A stretch of 44,334 nucleotides of DNA from positions 1 to 44,334 of the forward strand of contig JAEWZB010000049.1 in NCBI GenBank assembly GCA_023395515.1, in the 5' to 3' direction. Both the position numbers and the translations under genes were made by a program. Below are positions 1 to 8,328 of this stretch, piece by piece. The first letter of the stretch is position 1, and each line of letters opens with the position of its first letter. The stretch comes from Bacillota bacterium (GTDB lineage: Bacteria > Bacillota > Syntrophomonadia > Syntrophomonadales > Syntrophomonadaceae). The notes beneath the pieces are model-generated. The model was not told where the DNA came from, ran no database searches, and worked only from the letters and a program-made list of their open reading frames with translations.

Positions 1-101
1 GTGTATCTCCATGCTGCGTCCAACGGCACCTACATATTTATGCATTCAACATGATTAATTTGAGGTTTTCGCCGTGGACTCATTTTTAAATATTAACTAA
101 G

Positions 102-1394
102 CTAAAGCACGAATTGCTCAGCCAGCATGTCATTCATCTTCTGCGCTGTTTTAGCCAGTTTAGTAGAAGACTGTGCAATATGAATGACAGCATTGTTGGT
201 TTTTTCTGTGCCATTAGTAATATCCTGGGCTCCGGCCGCACTTTCATTCATATTGAAAGCTACTGCTTCTATGGCTTTATTTACTTCTTGGACACCTGCC
301 AGTACCTGATTGCTCATAAGATTTACTTTATCTGCTAATTGATAAAAGGTTTGGGCATCACCGGCATAATCGGCGCCAATATCAACCAGAGTTTTATAGT
401 CATTTAGCACCCGGTTATTAATAAACTCTAAAATCCCCCGGCTGTTCATAATTAAATTACTAATAGAGGTTTGTACTTCACCGGTAGACTTTTTGATATT
501 ATCAACAGTTGCCGCAGATTCTTCTGCTAGTTTCCTTACTTCCTCAGCTACCACGGCAAAACCCCGGCCTTGTTCACCGGCTCGGGCTGCTTCAATAGCG
601 GCATTTAAAGCTAATAGGTTAGTCTGGGCTGCGATTGCCGCTACATTATCGGCCAGATGAGAAATCTCTTCTATAATTTGAGCTTCCCGGATAGCATTAT
701 TAAGCTTTTCATTAATATCTTCAGATAAAGCAGACACTTCTTGCCAAGAATTTTCAGCACTTTCCTGAATGCTTAAAGCTCTGGCTTCAATTTGTCCGGC
801 TAAAGCTGAACCAGACTGTGACTCATGAACCAGTTGAGTAAGTGAAGCCGTCATTTCCTGGGCTGAGGCGTTAATTTCTTCCGTAGTTGCCGATACCATC
901 TGTAAACCGGCGGAAATCTCTTGCACCGAGGAAAGGCTTTCCTCTACCGCAGCCGCAACGTTTTCGGTATTCACCGCAAGATCTTCACTGGAAGTGGCAA
1001 TTCTTTTCGACACTGATGCTATGTATGTGACCAACTCGCGTAATTTTGCTACCATGGTATTATTAGCTTGGGCTAGTAGCCCCAGTTCATCTTGGCTATT
1101 AATTTGAATGGTGTGGTTTAATTTTCCGGCCGCGACTTCTTGCATCCCTGCAACTAATAGGCTAACCGGCTTTAAAGCCTTAGATACCATAAAATAGAAC
1201 ACGCCCATAACTAAAAATAAAGCAACCAGGGCGGCCAGCATAGTTACACGAATCATCTGCTCTACGCCGGCTAGATAATTACCGTCAGTGAATAAGGCAG
1301 GGGCTGTTACTGACATATATGCCATCGGTATGGCCGCAGCTATCACAACCGCCAGTCCAGCTTGCACTACAATTTTCATCTTAAGTGTATTCAA
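102..1394 (-). CDS. Methyl-accepting chemotaxis protein with minimal sensor region
   Basis: A 430-residue chemoreceptor that would pass signals to CheA/CheW. Two hydrophobic segments (about residues 7-30 and 48-70) are separated by only about 18 residues, so there is essentially no extracytoplasmic ligand domain. A HAMP linker (about 72-123, with the SQDELGLLAQA segment) is followed by the coiled-coil signalling domain; its conserved tip lies near residues 255-290 (NLLALNAAIEAARAGEQGRG, then FAVVAEEVRKLA). The TTG start at 1394 is preferred because AAGGAG lies 9 bases upstream, whereas the in-frame ATG at 1379 is too far from it. No che genes are adjacent, so it is an orphan receptor. The stimulus is unknown; with so small a sensor it may respond to membrane state or work through a partner (inference). 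Confidence 0.93.
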   Translation of the reverse strand: MNTLKMKIVVQAGLAVVIAAAIPMAYMSVTAPALFTDGNYLAGVEQMIRVTMLAALVALFLVMGVFYFMVSKALKPVSLLVAGMQEVAAGKLNHTIQINSQDELGLLAQANNTMVAKLRELVTYIASVSKRIATSSEDLAVNTENVAAAVEESLSSVQEISAGLQMVSATTEEINASAQEMTASLTQLVHESQSGSALAGQIEARALSIQESAENSWQEVSALSEDINEKLNNAIREAQIIEEISHLADNVAAIAAQTNLLALNAAIEAARAGEQGRGFAVVAEEVRKLAEESAATVDNIKKSTGEVQTSISNLIMNSRGILEFINNRVLNDYKTLVDIGADYAGDAQTFYQLADKVNLMSNQVLAGVQEVNKAIEAVAFNMNESAAGAQDITNGTEKTNNAVIHIAQSSTKLAKTAQKMNDMLAEQFVL

Positions 1395-1520
1395 TTACTC
1401 CAACTCCTTCAGTTTACTTTCCACCGAAGGAGATGCAATTTTTGTGCCAATACTACTATTTTATTTATTGGCTAGGTCTATCTTGCCGGGCTTTTAATTA
1501 GCTTTTTTTAGTCCTATTTG

Positions 1521-2639
1521 TTATTTAAATTCTACTTGCTTAAATCCCCCATAGTCTTGGGCCATCTGTTGATATAACTCTTGACCCAGCAAGAATTTAT
1601 AAATTTCATCGGCCTTTGACTCAGGCTCTATATCTTTAAACTCCTCAGGATATAAAACCTTGCCCATATGGTAGGCATCAGCAATAGCCGTATCAATATT
1701 AGTAGTGTAGAAATTATAAGGTAAGAGCAGATAGGTTTCCTTATTCTTTACTGCTGCTAAACTATTATAAAATTCGGGATTTTTCTTATAAGCTTCTAAT
1801 ACTATCTGATATCCGCCGCCATCAATAAAGATTTTATCCGGATTCCATTCCAGCAATTTTTCCTTGTCAATCATCACCGAGCCGGTACTTCCGGTTTCAT
1901 CTACCACATTCTTGGCATTAATAGCGTTAAACAGTGAATAGTTGCCCTGGGTACTTTCGATGCCATGGGCTCCTTTCATACCTAATGCTCCTACATAAGC
2001 CTTAGGTTTATCACTGTCGGCAATATCTTTAGTCCGGTTATGCAAATCACTTTGACATTCATCCATAAAATCTATTAGTTCTTGAGCCCTTTGCTCATTT
2101 CCGGTAATTTCCCCGATTAACTTTAATGATTCATTGACTAGAGGGTCAAAGACCGAGGTTTTACCATAACTTAATACCACCACCGGAATCCCGGTTTTGG
2201 TCTGCATTTCATCGGCTGATGATTTATCTAAGGCATAAGTAGAGAAAATTACATCAGGATTGACCGTCACCAGCTTTTCTAAATCGGGCGCATTATTAGG
2301 CCCTCCCTGTCCAATTACCGGCAGCTCGGCTAAGGAAGGATTAGCCATTAAATAGGGCTTGCCGGTGGAACTGTCTTTATCCATTTTTTCAATACCCACG
2401 ATTAAATCAATATTATTAAAGTAGCAATAAAGCCTTAAAGCCCCGGGGCCAATAGCAACTATCCTTTGGGCCTGTGAATCCAGCTCTACCGGTCTGCCTA
2501 AAACATCTGTTATTAGAATTTTATCGTTGTCGTTAGCAGGGGTTTTTACATCTTGATTAGGATTACCAGCACAGCCCGCACCTAATAAGCTTAAAGCAAG
2601 CAAGATAACTAGGCTTAAAAAAATTACCTTTTTATTCAT
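1521..2639 (-). CDS. FecB/BtuF-type ABC transporter substrate-binding lipoprotein
   Basis: A 372-residue extracytoplasmic binding protein, last gene of the FmdE-permease-ATPase operon. It has a lipoprotein signal with a lipobox ending LLGAGC and the two-lobed periplasmic-binding fold typical of siderophore, haem, cobalamin and some oxyanion importers (ITDVLGRPVELDSQAQRIVA near residue 42). The start at 2639 (ATG) is chosen over TTG at 2642, with AAAGGTG upstream. The substrate cannot be read from sequence. FmdE-family proteins are known next to molybdenum/tungsten enzyme genes, and a Fec-type molybdate importer (MolBCA) exists, so Mo/W oxyanion, Fe-siderophore and corrinoid are all possible. 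Confidence 0.9.
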   Translation of the reverse strand: MNKKVIFLSLVILLALSLLGAGCAGNPNQDVKTPANDNDKILITDVLGRPVELDSQAQRIVAIGPGALRLYCYFNNIDLIVGIEKMDKDSSTGKPYLMANPSLAELPVIGQGGPNNAPDLEKLVTVNPDVIFSTYALDKSSADEMQTKTGIPVVVLSYGKTSVFDPLVNESLKLIGEITGNEQRAQELIDFMDECQSDLHNRTKDIADSDKPKAYVGALGMKGAHGIESTQGNYSLFNAINAKNVVDETGSTGSVMIDKEKLLEWNPDKIFIDGGGYQIVLEAYKKNPEFYNSLAAVKNKETYLLLPYNFYTTNIDTAIADAYHMGKVLYPEEFKDIEPESKADEIYKFLLGQELYQQMAQDYGGFKQVEFK

Positions 2640-2679
2640 CAATTAACACACCTTTTTATTTTTTATCTGCTCATACAAT

Positions 2680-3432
2680 TTATACGGGAATTACCACCGG
2701 TACATCCTCAAAATTCCTAACTTTTACGGGGACAGAATAAACACTTTCTATGTTTTCCGGGGTCATAACTTCCAGACCACCCGCCGCAAAAATCTCCCCA
2801 TCTTTGAGCAGGAGAAATTTATCCGCAAAACGGAGGGCCAGATTCAAATCGTGCATAGTCACCATAGCCGAAATTTGATGTTTTTTTACCACTTCACGAA
2901 TAATCCCGGCCACCTCCATTTGATTTTTTAAATCCAGGCTGCTAGTAGGCTCATCTAGTAAAAGTAATTCCGGCTCCTGGGCTAAAGCCCGGGCAATCAT
3001 GACTTTTTGCTGTTCCCCGCCACTTAATTCATTAACCAGCCTGAGAGCATAATCTTCCAATTCTAACTTTTCCAAGGCTTCATGAGTAATTTGTAAATCT
3101 TTAGCCGAGACATCCCACTTAATATAAGGTTTTCGGCCCAGAAGTACGGCATCAAAAACGGTTATACCCAAACTTTCCTGATGCTGGGCTACATAGCCAA
3201 TTTTTTTGGCTAGTTGTTTGCGATTAAGTTTAAATACATTTTCACGTTCCATTACTACCGAACCGGTATGCACTTTTAAAATGCGGTTAATACACTTTAA
3301 AAGAGTTGATTTGCCTGCTCCATTAACTCCTAGTATGGCCAGAAAATCTCCCCGGCCAATGGAAAAGTTTATATCCCGCAGCACCGAATGGCTGGGATAA
3401 CTAAATGCCAGGTCTTTTACCGATAAAATCAT
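2680..3432 (-). CDS. FecE/BtuD-type ABC transporter ATP-binding protein
   Basis: A 250-residue ATPase that powers the adjacent FecCD permease. Walker A is GVNGAGKST (about residue 36), the Q-loop follows at YVAQHQES, the signature is LSGGEQQ (about 138), Walker B is LLLLDEPTSS (about 156) and the switch His lies in TMHDLNLAL. Its start overlaps the permease stop by four bases (ATGA), indicating translational coupling. The tail (SVPVKVRNFEDVPVVIPV) resembles that of iron/cobalamin-type importers. Family assignment is firm; the transported ligand is not. Confidence 0.95.
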   Translation of the reverse strand: MILSVKDLAFSYPSHSVLRDINFSIGRGDFLAILGVNGAGKSTLLKCINRILKVHTGSVVMERENVFKLNRKQLAKKIGYVAQHQESLGITVFDAVLLGRKPYIKWDVSAKDLQITHEALEKLELEDYALRLVNELSGGEQQKVMIARALAQEPELLLLDEPTSSLDLKNQMEVAGIIREVVKKHQISAMVTMHDLNLALRFADKFLLLKDGEIFAAGGLEVMTPENIESVYSVPVKVRNFEDVPVVIPV

Positions 3433-4514
3433 GCTCTTTGATACCCCCTTGCTAATAGGTAAAGAAACATTGGTGCACCGAAAAATGCGGTAATAGCCCC
3501 TACCGGAAGTACTAAAGGTGAAATCATGGTGCGGGCCAGTGTATCAGATACTACTAAGATTAGTGCCCCCATCAAAGCCGAGCCAGGAATTAGATAGCGA
3601 TGGTCTCCCCCAATAATCCGCCGCATAATTTGGGGTCCTACTAGTCCGATAAAACCAATAACTCCTAAAAAAGATACTGCTACTGCTGTAATCAAGGAGG
3701 CAAAAAACATGCCTTCCCACCTAATCCTCTCCACGTGTACTCCTAATCCTTTAGCCGTTTCCTCGCCGCTATCCAGCGCATTGTAATCCCATCTACGCAA
3801 CATAAAATAAATAAATGCCACTAAGGTTAAAATAGTCAAAATAATAACTTCATTCCAGCCGACCCGGCCCAGATCCCCGAAGGTCCAAAAAACCGCGGCC
3901 GCCACTTGAACATCTTCAGCAAAATATTGGATAAGGATGGTTCCGGCTGAAAACAAAGAACTTAAAGCAACTCCTACCAAGATCATTGCTTCCGCCCTAA
4001 ACCCCCGAAATCTGGCTAAAAATAATATTACCAGGTTGGCTGTCATCCCCGAGGCAAATGCACATACCGTAACTAAGTAGGGATTATTAATCATAACTGC
4101 CCCCATAGCACTGCTATGCACAGTTCCCGCTCCTAATACAATGATAGCAATATTGGCACCGAATGCCGCCGCATTAGATATGCCCAGGGTAGACGGCGAT
4201 GCTAATGGGTTTCTAAGATTATTTTGCATCACACACCCGGCTACTGAAAGTCCGGCCCCGGCCACAATGGCTGCTAAAACCCGGGGTAGACGAATTTGCC
4301 AAATCACCACATCAGAAAAACTATCTCCATACCCTAATAAGGTTTGGATAACTTGCAGGAAATTTAAGCTGGCTGAACCGGCATTCACGGCCGATATTGC
4401 TGTAATAATAATTAAGAGTATTAGTAAAACAAGTATTAATACTTTTTTCCTGGTATATCGTTGATAGTTTTCCGTCTCGCCTATTCTCCCCACAGCCATT
4501 CTTTTCTTCAACAT
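3429..4514 (-). CDS. FecCD-family ABC transporter permease
   Basis: A 361-residue inner-membrane permease with about ten predicted hydrophobic helices after a basic, Arg/Lys-rich N-terminus. Typical FecCD features include RLPRVLAAIVAGAGLSVAGC near residue 80 and the coupling region VGPQIMRRIIGGDHRYLIPG near residue 290. It overlaps the ATPase gene by four bases and follows the FmdE-like gene by 31 bases, so the cluster is one operon. AAAGGATG precedes the ATG at a good distance. Confidence 0.95.
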   Translation of the reverse strand: MLKKRMAVGRIGETENYQRYTRKKVLILVLLILLIIITAISAVNAGSASLNFLQVIQTLLGYGDSFSDVVIWQIRLPRVLAAIVAGAGLSVAGCVMQNNLRNPLASPSTLGISNAAAFGANIAIIVLGAGTVHSSAMGAVMINNPYLVTVCAFASGMTANLVILFLARFRGFRAEAMILVGVALSSLFSAGTILIQYFAEDVQVAAAVFWTFGDLGRVGWNEVIILTILTLVAFIYFMLRRWDYNALDSGEETAKGLGVHVERIRWEGMFFASLITAVAVSFLGVIGFIGLVGPQIMRRIIGGDHRYLIPGSALMGALILVVSDTLARTMISPLVLPVGAITAFFGAPMFLYLLARGYQRA

Positions 4515-4545
4515 AGCTTCATCCTTTATTATTTCTATTACAAGA

Positions 4546-5079
4546 CTACCAACCTCTAGAGTAATCTTTTACACAATCAAGACATACTTTCTTGCCGTCT
4601 TGCAGCCTAATCTTATGCTCTGGTGCACCCTCTCCGCAATTCTCACAGACAATGGTGGTAAAAATCCGGGCGGTTTCAGGTAGCTCAAATCCGGGCTGCA
4701 TAAAAAGAAAGATATCGTCTAGCGGCGCATTTAATATATATTCCTGGCGCTCTTTACGTTCCATTTCTTTAGTAAAGGGCTTAAGAATCATTCTTATATT
4801 ATCTCCGTTCCTGCGGTTAAAAAAGCTGAAAGCTTGCTTTCCGGTTCCTCTATAGATTAAATTGCCTTTTCCCATGGAACAACCGGTGATTACTTGTATA
4901 GCATCTACTCCACAAGCATCGTTTTCCGTCACACAGACAATTTCTTCATCGGGGGAAAAACTTATTCCCAGTATCTTTTGAGCAGCCTCAGCGGCTTTAT
5001 AGCCTATAGCCAGGCCAGGGCACTCATGTCCGTGAAATTCCACTACCTTCTCCCAACTAACTTTATTACTACCATCCAT
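4546..5079 (-). CDS. FmdE-family zinc protein
   Basis: A 177-residue protein, first in the operon with the Fec-type importer. The N-terminal FmdE domain begins WEKVVEFHGHECPGLAIGYK; the Cys and His of HGHECPG and a later ENDACGVD Cys are the conserved metal/redox residues of the family. The C-terminus adds a zinc ribbon with two CxxC pairs (CENCGEG and CLDC). The family is named for subunit E of formylmethanofuran dehydrogenase and often lies next to molybdenum/tungsten or ABC transporter genes in anaerobes, but its biochemical role is unsettled. Here it may handle the metal or cofactor brought in by the transporter (inference). GGGGAG lies upstream of the ATG. Confidence 0.88.
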   Translation of the reverse strand: MDGSNKVSWEKVVEFHGHECPGLAIGYKAAEAAQKILGISFSPDEEIVCVTENDACGVDAIQVITGCSMGKGNLIYRGTGKQAFSFFNRRNGDNIRMILKPFTKEMERKERQEYILNAPLDDIFLFMQPGFELPETARIFTTIVCENCGEGAPEHKIRLQDGKKVCLDCVKDYSRGW

Positions 5080-5140
5080 ATTACAAATCTCCCCTCACCA
5101 TACATTTTTTCAATGACTTGCTTAAACTCCGTTAAAAATG

Positions 5141-5180
5141 ATAAAAAGGCTATAACCCTAATTCCAAAGGATATAGCCTT
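5141..5180 (-). terminator. Rho-independent terminator (intrinsic attenuator candidate)
   Basis: Nine-base perfect stem with a mismatch and two further G-C pairs, then a T-rich tract on the minus strand. It lies 60-100 bases upstream of the FmdE-like start codon. Confidence 0.65.
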
Positions 5181-5284
5181 CATGAGCTAATTAAAATATG
5201 TAATTCAATCACTTCATGGGCCGCTCAGTGCTACCAACGTATGACCTTCTTGATCAAATTAGTTGATATATGGGCACGTGTAGC
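5141..5284 (-). promoter_or_regulatory. Structured 5' leader with attenuator-like terminator before the FmdE/ABC operon
   Basis: Read on the minus strand: 5276-5284 pairs with 5230-5240 (GCTAC+ACGT with ACGT+GTAGC, two-base bulge). Inside it 5253-5267 forms ATCAA-loop-TTGAT. Next comes a CACT/AGTG hairpin (5210-5230). Last is a terminator hairpin, TATAGCCTT/AAGGCTATA (5146-5180 with a CC/GG extension), followed by TTTTTATCATTTTT. No minus-strand gene lies upstream for this terminator to serve, so it sits inside the leader of the operon starting at 5079. That is the arrangement of a riboswitch or attenuator. I could not match it to a known class. Confidence 0.5.
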
Positions 5285-5679
5285 TTTAAGAATATTCTTC
5301 AATAATAAAAATTTATCCACTTATATTTATTGTTATTAAAGGTTATCACTAAACTACAACACTTGTCAATTCATGTTTTTACCTCAACTTATAAATATTA
5401 CGCGGCATTACCGTTACTAGGCAGCCCAGAAACTTCTCCGCCTTTTCTGGTCAGCTATGGTTTAAAATTATTTTTACCTGTTTCGTCTCTCGTTCCCTTA
5501 TTCCATCTCCTCTTTTTAAATCCCTAGCTCTTTTCTTATCGGCAATATATTATCAGTAATTATCCTACCTAGGTTTCTATATCCCCGGCTTTTCCCCTAA
5601 ACCTCCACTTATTACTAAACTAAGCCCATAAAGCAAAACTAACCTTGCTTTATTAATCTTAACAAAGGAGGTTGAACTA
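5285..5679. other. Intergenic region between divergent operons
   Basis: About 395 bases, AT-rich. It should contain the minus-strand promoter of the FmdE/ABC operon (5290-5340 is very AT-rich) and the plus-strand promoter of the small-protein operon. A 65-codon open frame at 5330-5527 has no ribosome binding site and an unnatural composition, so I do not call it. No other structure was recognised. Confidence 0.5.
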
Positions 5680-5904
5680 ATGGCAGTTAATGCAATTCAG
5701 TTAGCTACCGACCTTATCTTAGTAATGGATAATGGCGTAGGCGCATCTGGCCAGCAGCTTACTATTAACCGCACCTATAAAGACGTAAAACCTAATGCCA
5801 GCAATGCCGACATCTACTCGGTAGCTAACCACCTTATTTCTCTGCAGGAATCAGCAAACCTAGGTATTCAACGCAGAGATATACTAGAACTTAAACAGGA
5901 GTAA
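5680..5904 (+). CDS. DUF1659 family small protein
   Basis: A 74-residue protein beginning MAVNAIQLATDLILVMDNG, matching the DUF1659 pattern of spore-forming Firmicutes, where it is usually paired with a DUF2922 protein and a YvrJ-type peptide, as here. AAAGGAGG lies 8 bases before the ATG. Function is unknown; no signal peptide or membrane segment is seen. First gene of a plus-strand set; the next gene follows after 38 bases with its own strong ribosome site. Confidence 0.85.
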   Translation: MAVNAIQLATDLILVMDNGVGASGQQLTINRTYKDVKPNASNADIYSVANHLISLQESANLGIQRRDILELKQE

Positions 5905-5942
5905 AACCCTCCTTAAATGATTTGGGAAAGGGGGATTGAAAA

Positions 5943-6167
5943 ATGGCGGTACAAAAAACCTTAGAGTTGGACTTTACCAGTGAACTAAACAAAACTCATA
6001 GGTTACGAGTCTATAATGCCAAAAACGGTGTTACCGATCAGGAAATAAATACTGCTATGGACGATATTATAACTGCGAATATATTCTCCGGCAGTGGCGG
6101 AGAACTGACAGGTAAAGCAGGCGCACGCATGATAGTTAGAGAAGTTACCGATTTCGAGCTTATCTAG
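5943..6167 (+). CDS. DUF2922 family small protein
   Basis: A 74-residue protein (MAVQKTLELDFTSELNKTHR...) with the DUF2922 layout: an N-terminal beta-strand stretch followed by a conserved helix (GVTDQEINTAMDDIITANIF). It always travels with DUF1659 proteins in Firmicutes; role unknown. AAAGGGGG precedes the ATG. A strong terminator follows directly, so it ends the first transcription unit of the group. Confidence 0.87.
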   Translation: MAVQKTLELDFTSELNKTHRLRVYNAKNGVTDQEINTAMDDIITANIFSGSGGELTGKAGARMIVREVTDFELI

Positions 6168-6171
6168 TAAA

Positions 6172-6197
6172 AAAAAGGCGGGCTAAACCGCCTTTTT
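6172..6197 (+). terminator. Rho-independent terminator after DUF2922 gene
   Basis: Perfect ten-base stem AAAAAGGCGG/CCGCCTTTTT with a GCTAAA loop and T tract, starting 5 bases after the stop codon. Confidence 0.93.
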
Positions 6198-6241
6198 ATA
6201 TTATCAGCCTGGTATAAGAATACTATGAAGGAGGAATAAGA

Positions 6242-6427
6242 ATGGAGGACTTCATAAACCTTATTGCCAATATTGGCTTTCCCATAGCCGTAGCCGTCTA
6301 TTTGCTAATCCGTATTGAAGGCCAATTAAACCGTCTCACCATGGCTATTTATGAACTGCGCGAGGCTATCATTACTTTACCCTTGGAAAACTTACCATCA
6401 GACCGGACTTACCATAACCGAACCTAA
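6242..6427 (+). CDS. YvrJ family membrane peptide
   Basis: A 61-residue protein with one membrane helix at residues 6-22 (LIANIGFPIAVAVYLLIRIE) followed by an amphipathic helix (QLNRLTMAIYELREAII). This is the YvrJ family pattern, and the position beside DUF1659/DUF2922 genes is typical. AAGGAGG lies 7 bases before the ATG. The function is unknown; a holin-like or membrane-anchoring role is sometimes suggested for the family. Confidence 0.85.
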   Translation: MEDFINLIANIGFPIAVAVYLLIRIEGQLNRLTMAIYELREAIITLPLENLPSDRTYHNRT

Positions 6428-6497
6428 AGACCTGGCCCCTAACTGCTTTATTTTAGCCATAAGCTTTAATATATTAATAAAATCGGAGGGATGAAAA

Positions 6498-6830
6498 ATG
6501 AAAATTAAAATACCTAAAAACATAACCTTAGCCCTATTCATAGATTGGATAAAAGCTAATACTAATTGCTTAATACGGGTAAAACAAAAAAGGTTAGAAA
6601 TAGTAGTAAAAGCTGATAACCTGGAAAAAGGCCGGTGCGTTCCTTTAATCGCCTCTATGGATAATGACTCCCTTATGATAACCGAACTTGCTAATGACTA
6701 CTATAGCCCTGATGAGGCATGGCAGGCTTTAGACAATAATGCTCCCTCCTACCCGCCCGAATCCTTTTATGACTGGGTACAAGAACAATATTTAACCGCC
6801 TCCCATGTGCGAGTGGAACAGATAATATAA
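6498..6830 (+). CDS. Hypothetical protein, 110 residues
   Basis: An unrecognised 110-residue soluble protein. It starts MKIKIPKNITLALFIDWI and is moderately charged, with a tyrosine/proline-rich second half (YYSPDEAW, YPPESFYDW). CGGAGG lies 8 bases before the ATG and the codon use resembles its neighbours, so it is likely real. It follows the YvrJ-type gene by 70 bases and ends before a strong bidirectional terminator. No domain could be assigned by eye. Confidence 0.7.
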   Translation: MKIKIPKNITLALFIDWIKANTNCLIRVKQKRLEIVVKADNLEKGRCVPLIASMDNDSLMITELANDYYSPDEAWQALDNNAPSYPPESFYDWVQEQYLTASHVRVEQII

Positions 6831-6890
6831 TGAGCCGTTTCCATAGGTAAACTTATTGAACCATACCTTAAACCAATATAAGCTTTAAAT

Positions 6891-6922
6891 AGCAAGCCCG
6901 CAGGCAACTCTGCGGGCTTGCT
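6891..6922. terminator. Bidirectional terminator between convergent units
   Basis: Perfect 13-base stem AGCAAGCCCGCAG/CTGCGGGCTTGCT with a six-base loop. It lies between the plus-strand 110-residue gene and the minus-strand diguanylate cyclase. T tracts on both sides are weak (CTCATTT; ATTTAAA). Confidence 0.75.
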
Positions 6923-7022
6923 CTCATTTAAGGATGGCTATTTGGTTTTCTTATCCTGTAATATTATGTTTTTACGTATGGCTGTAGTTTTTAGCCGCCC
7001 TAGTATCTATTCGAAAAGCGCC

Positions 7023-8264
7023 TTATATCCCGTTTTCAGTTTTATAATTCCGTAATTTGTTCTTTTGCTGCAATTTATAGGCGCGCTTGTATTCATACAT
7101 TTTTTCATCAGCCGCACTTAGCAGCTCACTTGCCTGTAATGTATTGTCCGGACCTACCGGGATGACCCCATAGCTTACGCTGCGCTCATAAGGGCCGTTA
7201 CAGGCAATTAACTGGTTGCGTAGCATTTCCAAGCGCTGGGCTGCCACCTCTGGATTCCAATTTTCTACCAGCAGCATGAACTCATCCCCGCCAATACGGC
7301 ATACGACTGCGTCCGGGGAGAATTCACGCATGGCGTCCGCTATACAGATAATATACTCATCTCCCTCTGTATGCCCACACCAGTCATTTACAAATTTCAG
7401 GTTATCAATATCAACGAAACAAAGCACAAAGTTTCGGCCTTCGGAAAGCCATTCTTCCAGCACTTCCATACCATAACGCCGATTGCATAGCTGGGTTAAG
7501 GTATCAACATTAGCGATATTTTGGAGTTTTTTCAGTTGTTCTCGTTCCGGGCTAATATCCGTGAGCACAAATGCCAGGGTCTTATGCTGATTCCAGCACA
7601 GCGGATGGACTGATACGGAGTAATGGTGAACTTTATCCTTATCCGGCAGTTCAAGTTCTGTTATATATATTTCATGCTTTTCCTGCATCTCTTCCGTTTG
7701 CTGCTTGATCCATTGATATAACTTATTCCCGTAGTCTTCATCTGCCATACCGTCATCCATTTCCCGGCTGACAAACAAAATTTCGGACGTATCCAGGTCG
7801 GTCACGATAATACGCTGTTCGATCTGACCTGCCAGCATTTCGTACAGGCTTCTGCTCTGTCTCATGGTGTGAATTTGGTCCAGGAGCGCCAGACGCTGTT
7901 GTTCAAGCTGTTCAACCATGACATTAAAAGCCTCGGCGAAATCTCCCATAAAATCCACCCGCTGCCTGTAATCGCCCTTGGCAACCTGCTGTGTCTGCCA
8001 GGTCAGGTGCTTAAGTGAGGCGTGAAGCGCTTTGAGGGGGGCGGCCATTTCATTGCCCGGAGGCGGTAAACCAATATTTAAATTGCCTTGGGCGATGCCT
8101 TTTGCCAATGCGCCGGTTTCCATTACACATTCCGAGAAATAAACCAGGCTTTTCCCAAACTCCTGAAATTCCTCCGGCAGCTTATGTAGATCCAAAACAG
8201 CCTGCTCAGGGTCATAGACTACATTATTTAAATAGTTCTGCAAAAGGCCGGCAATGGAGTTCAT
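7023..8264 (-). CDS. Diguanylate cyclase (HAMP/PAS-like sensor plus GGDEF)
   Basis: A 413-residue enzyme making cyclic di-GMP from two GTP. The ATG at 8264 is chosen because AGGTGAGG lies 6 bases upstream. A longer frame to 8318 has no ribosome site. The N-terminal half is helical with a HAMP-like segment (VAKGDYRQRVDFMGDFAEAF) and a PAS-like region (TDLDTSEILFVSREMDDGMA). The C-terminal GGDEF domain has an intact RIGGDEF motif. The upstream inhibitory RxxD motif is absent (SPD in its place), so product inhibition at that site is unlikely. No membrane segments, so cytoplasmic. It lies 64 bases behind the V4R gene in the c-di-GMP operon. Confidence 0.9.
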   Translation of the reverse strand: MNSIAGLLQNYLNNVVYDPEQAVLDLHKLPEEFQEFGKSLVYFSECVMETGALAKGIAQGNLNIGLPPPGNEMAAPLKALHASLKHLTWQTQQVAKGDYRQRVDFMGDFAEAFNVMVEQLEQQRLALLDQIHTMRQSRSLYEMLAGQIEQRIIVTDLDTSEILFVSREMDDGMADEDYGNKLYQWIKQQTEEMQEKHEIYITELELPDKDKVHHYSVSVHPLCWNQHKTLAFVLTDISPEREQLKKLQNIANVDTLTQLCNRRYGMEVLEEWLSEGRNFVLCFVDIDNLKFVNDWCGHTEGDEYIICIADAMREFSPDAVVCRIGGDEFMLLVENWNPEVAAQRLEMLRNQLIACNGPYERSVSYGVIPVGPDNTLQASELLSAADEKMYEYKRAYKLQQKNKLRNYKTENGI

Positions 8265-8328
8265 AAATACCTCACCTCGTTTTTCATGATGGATAATAGT
8301 TCTCTTTATCATTGCCATTAAGTCTTAT

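Noticed and set aside
1521..5079. Naming the importer as iron, cobalamin or molybdate specific
   Set aside because: Family motifs do not discriminate and the neighbouring FmdE protein is only suggestive.
5330..5527. 65-codon plus-strand open frame
   Set aside because: No ribosome binding site and a Leu/Pro/Phe-rich composition typical of chance translation of AT-rich DNA.
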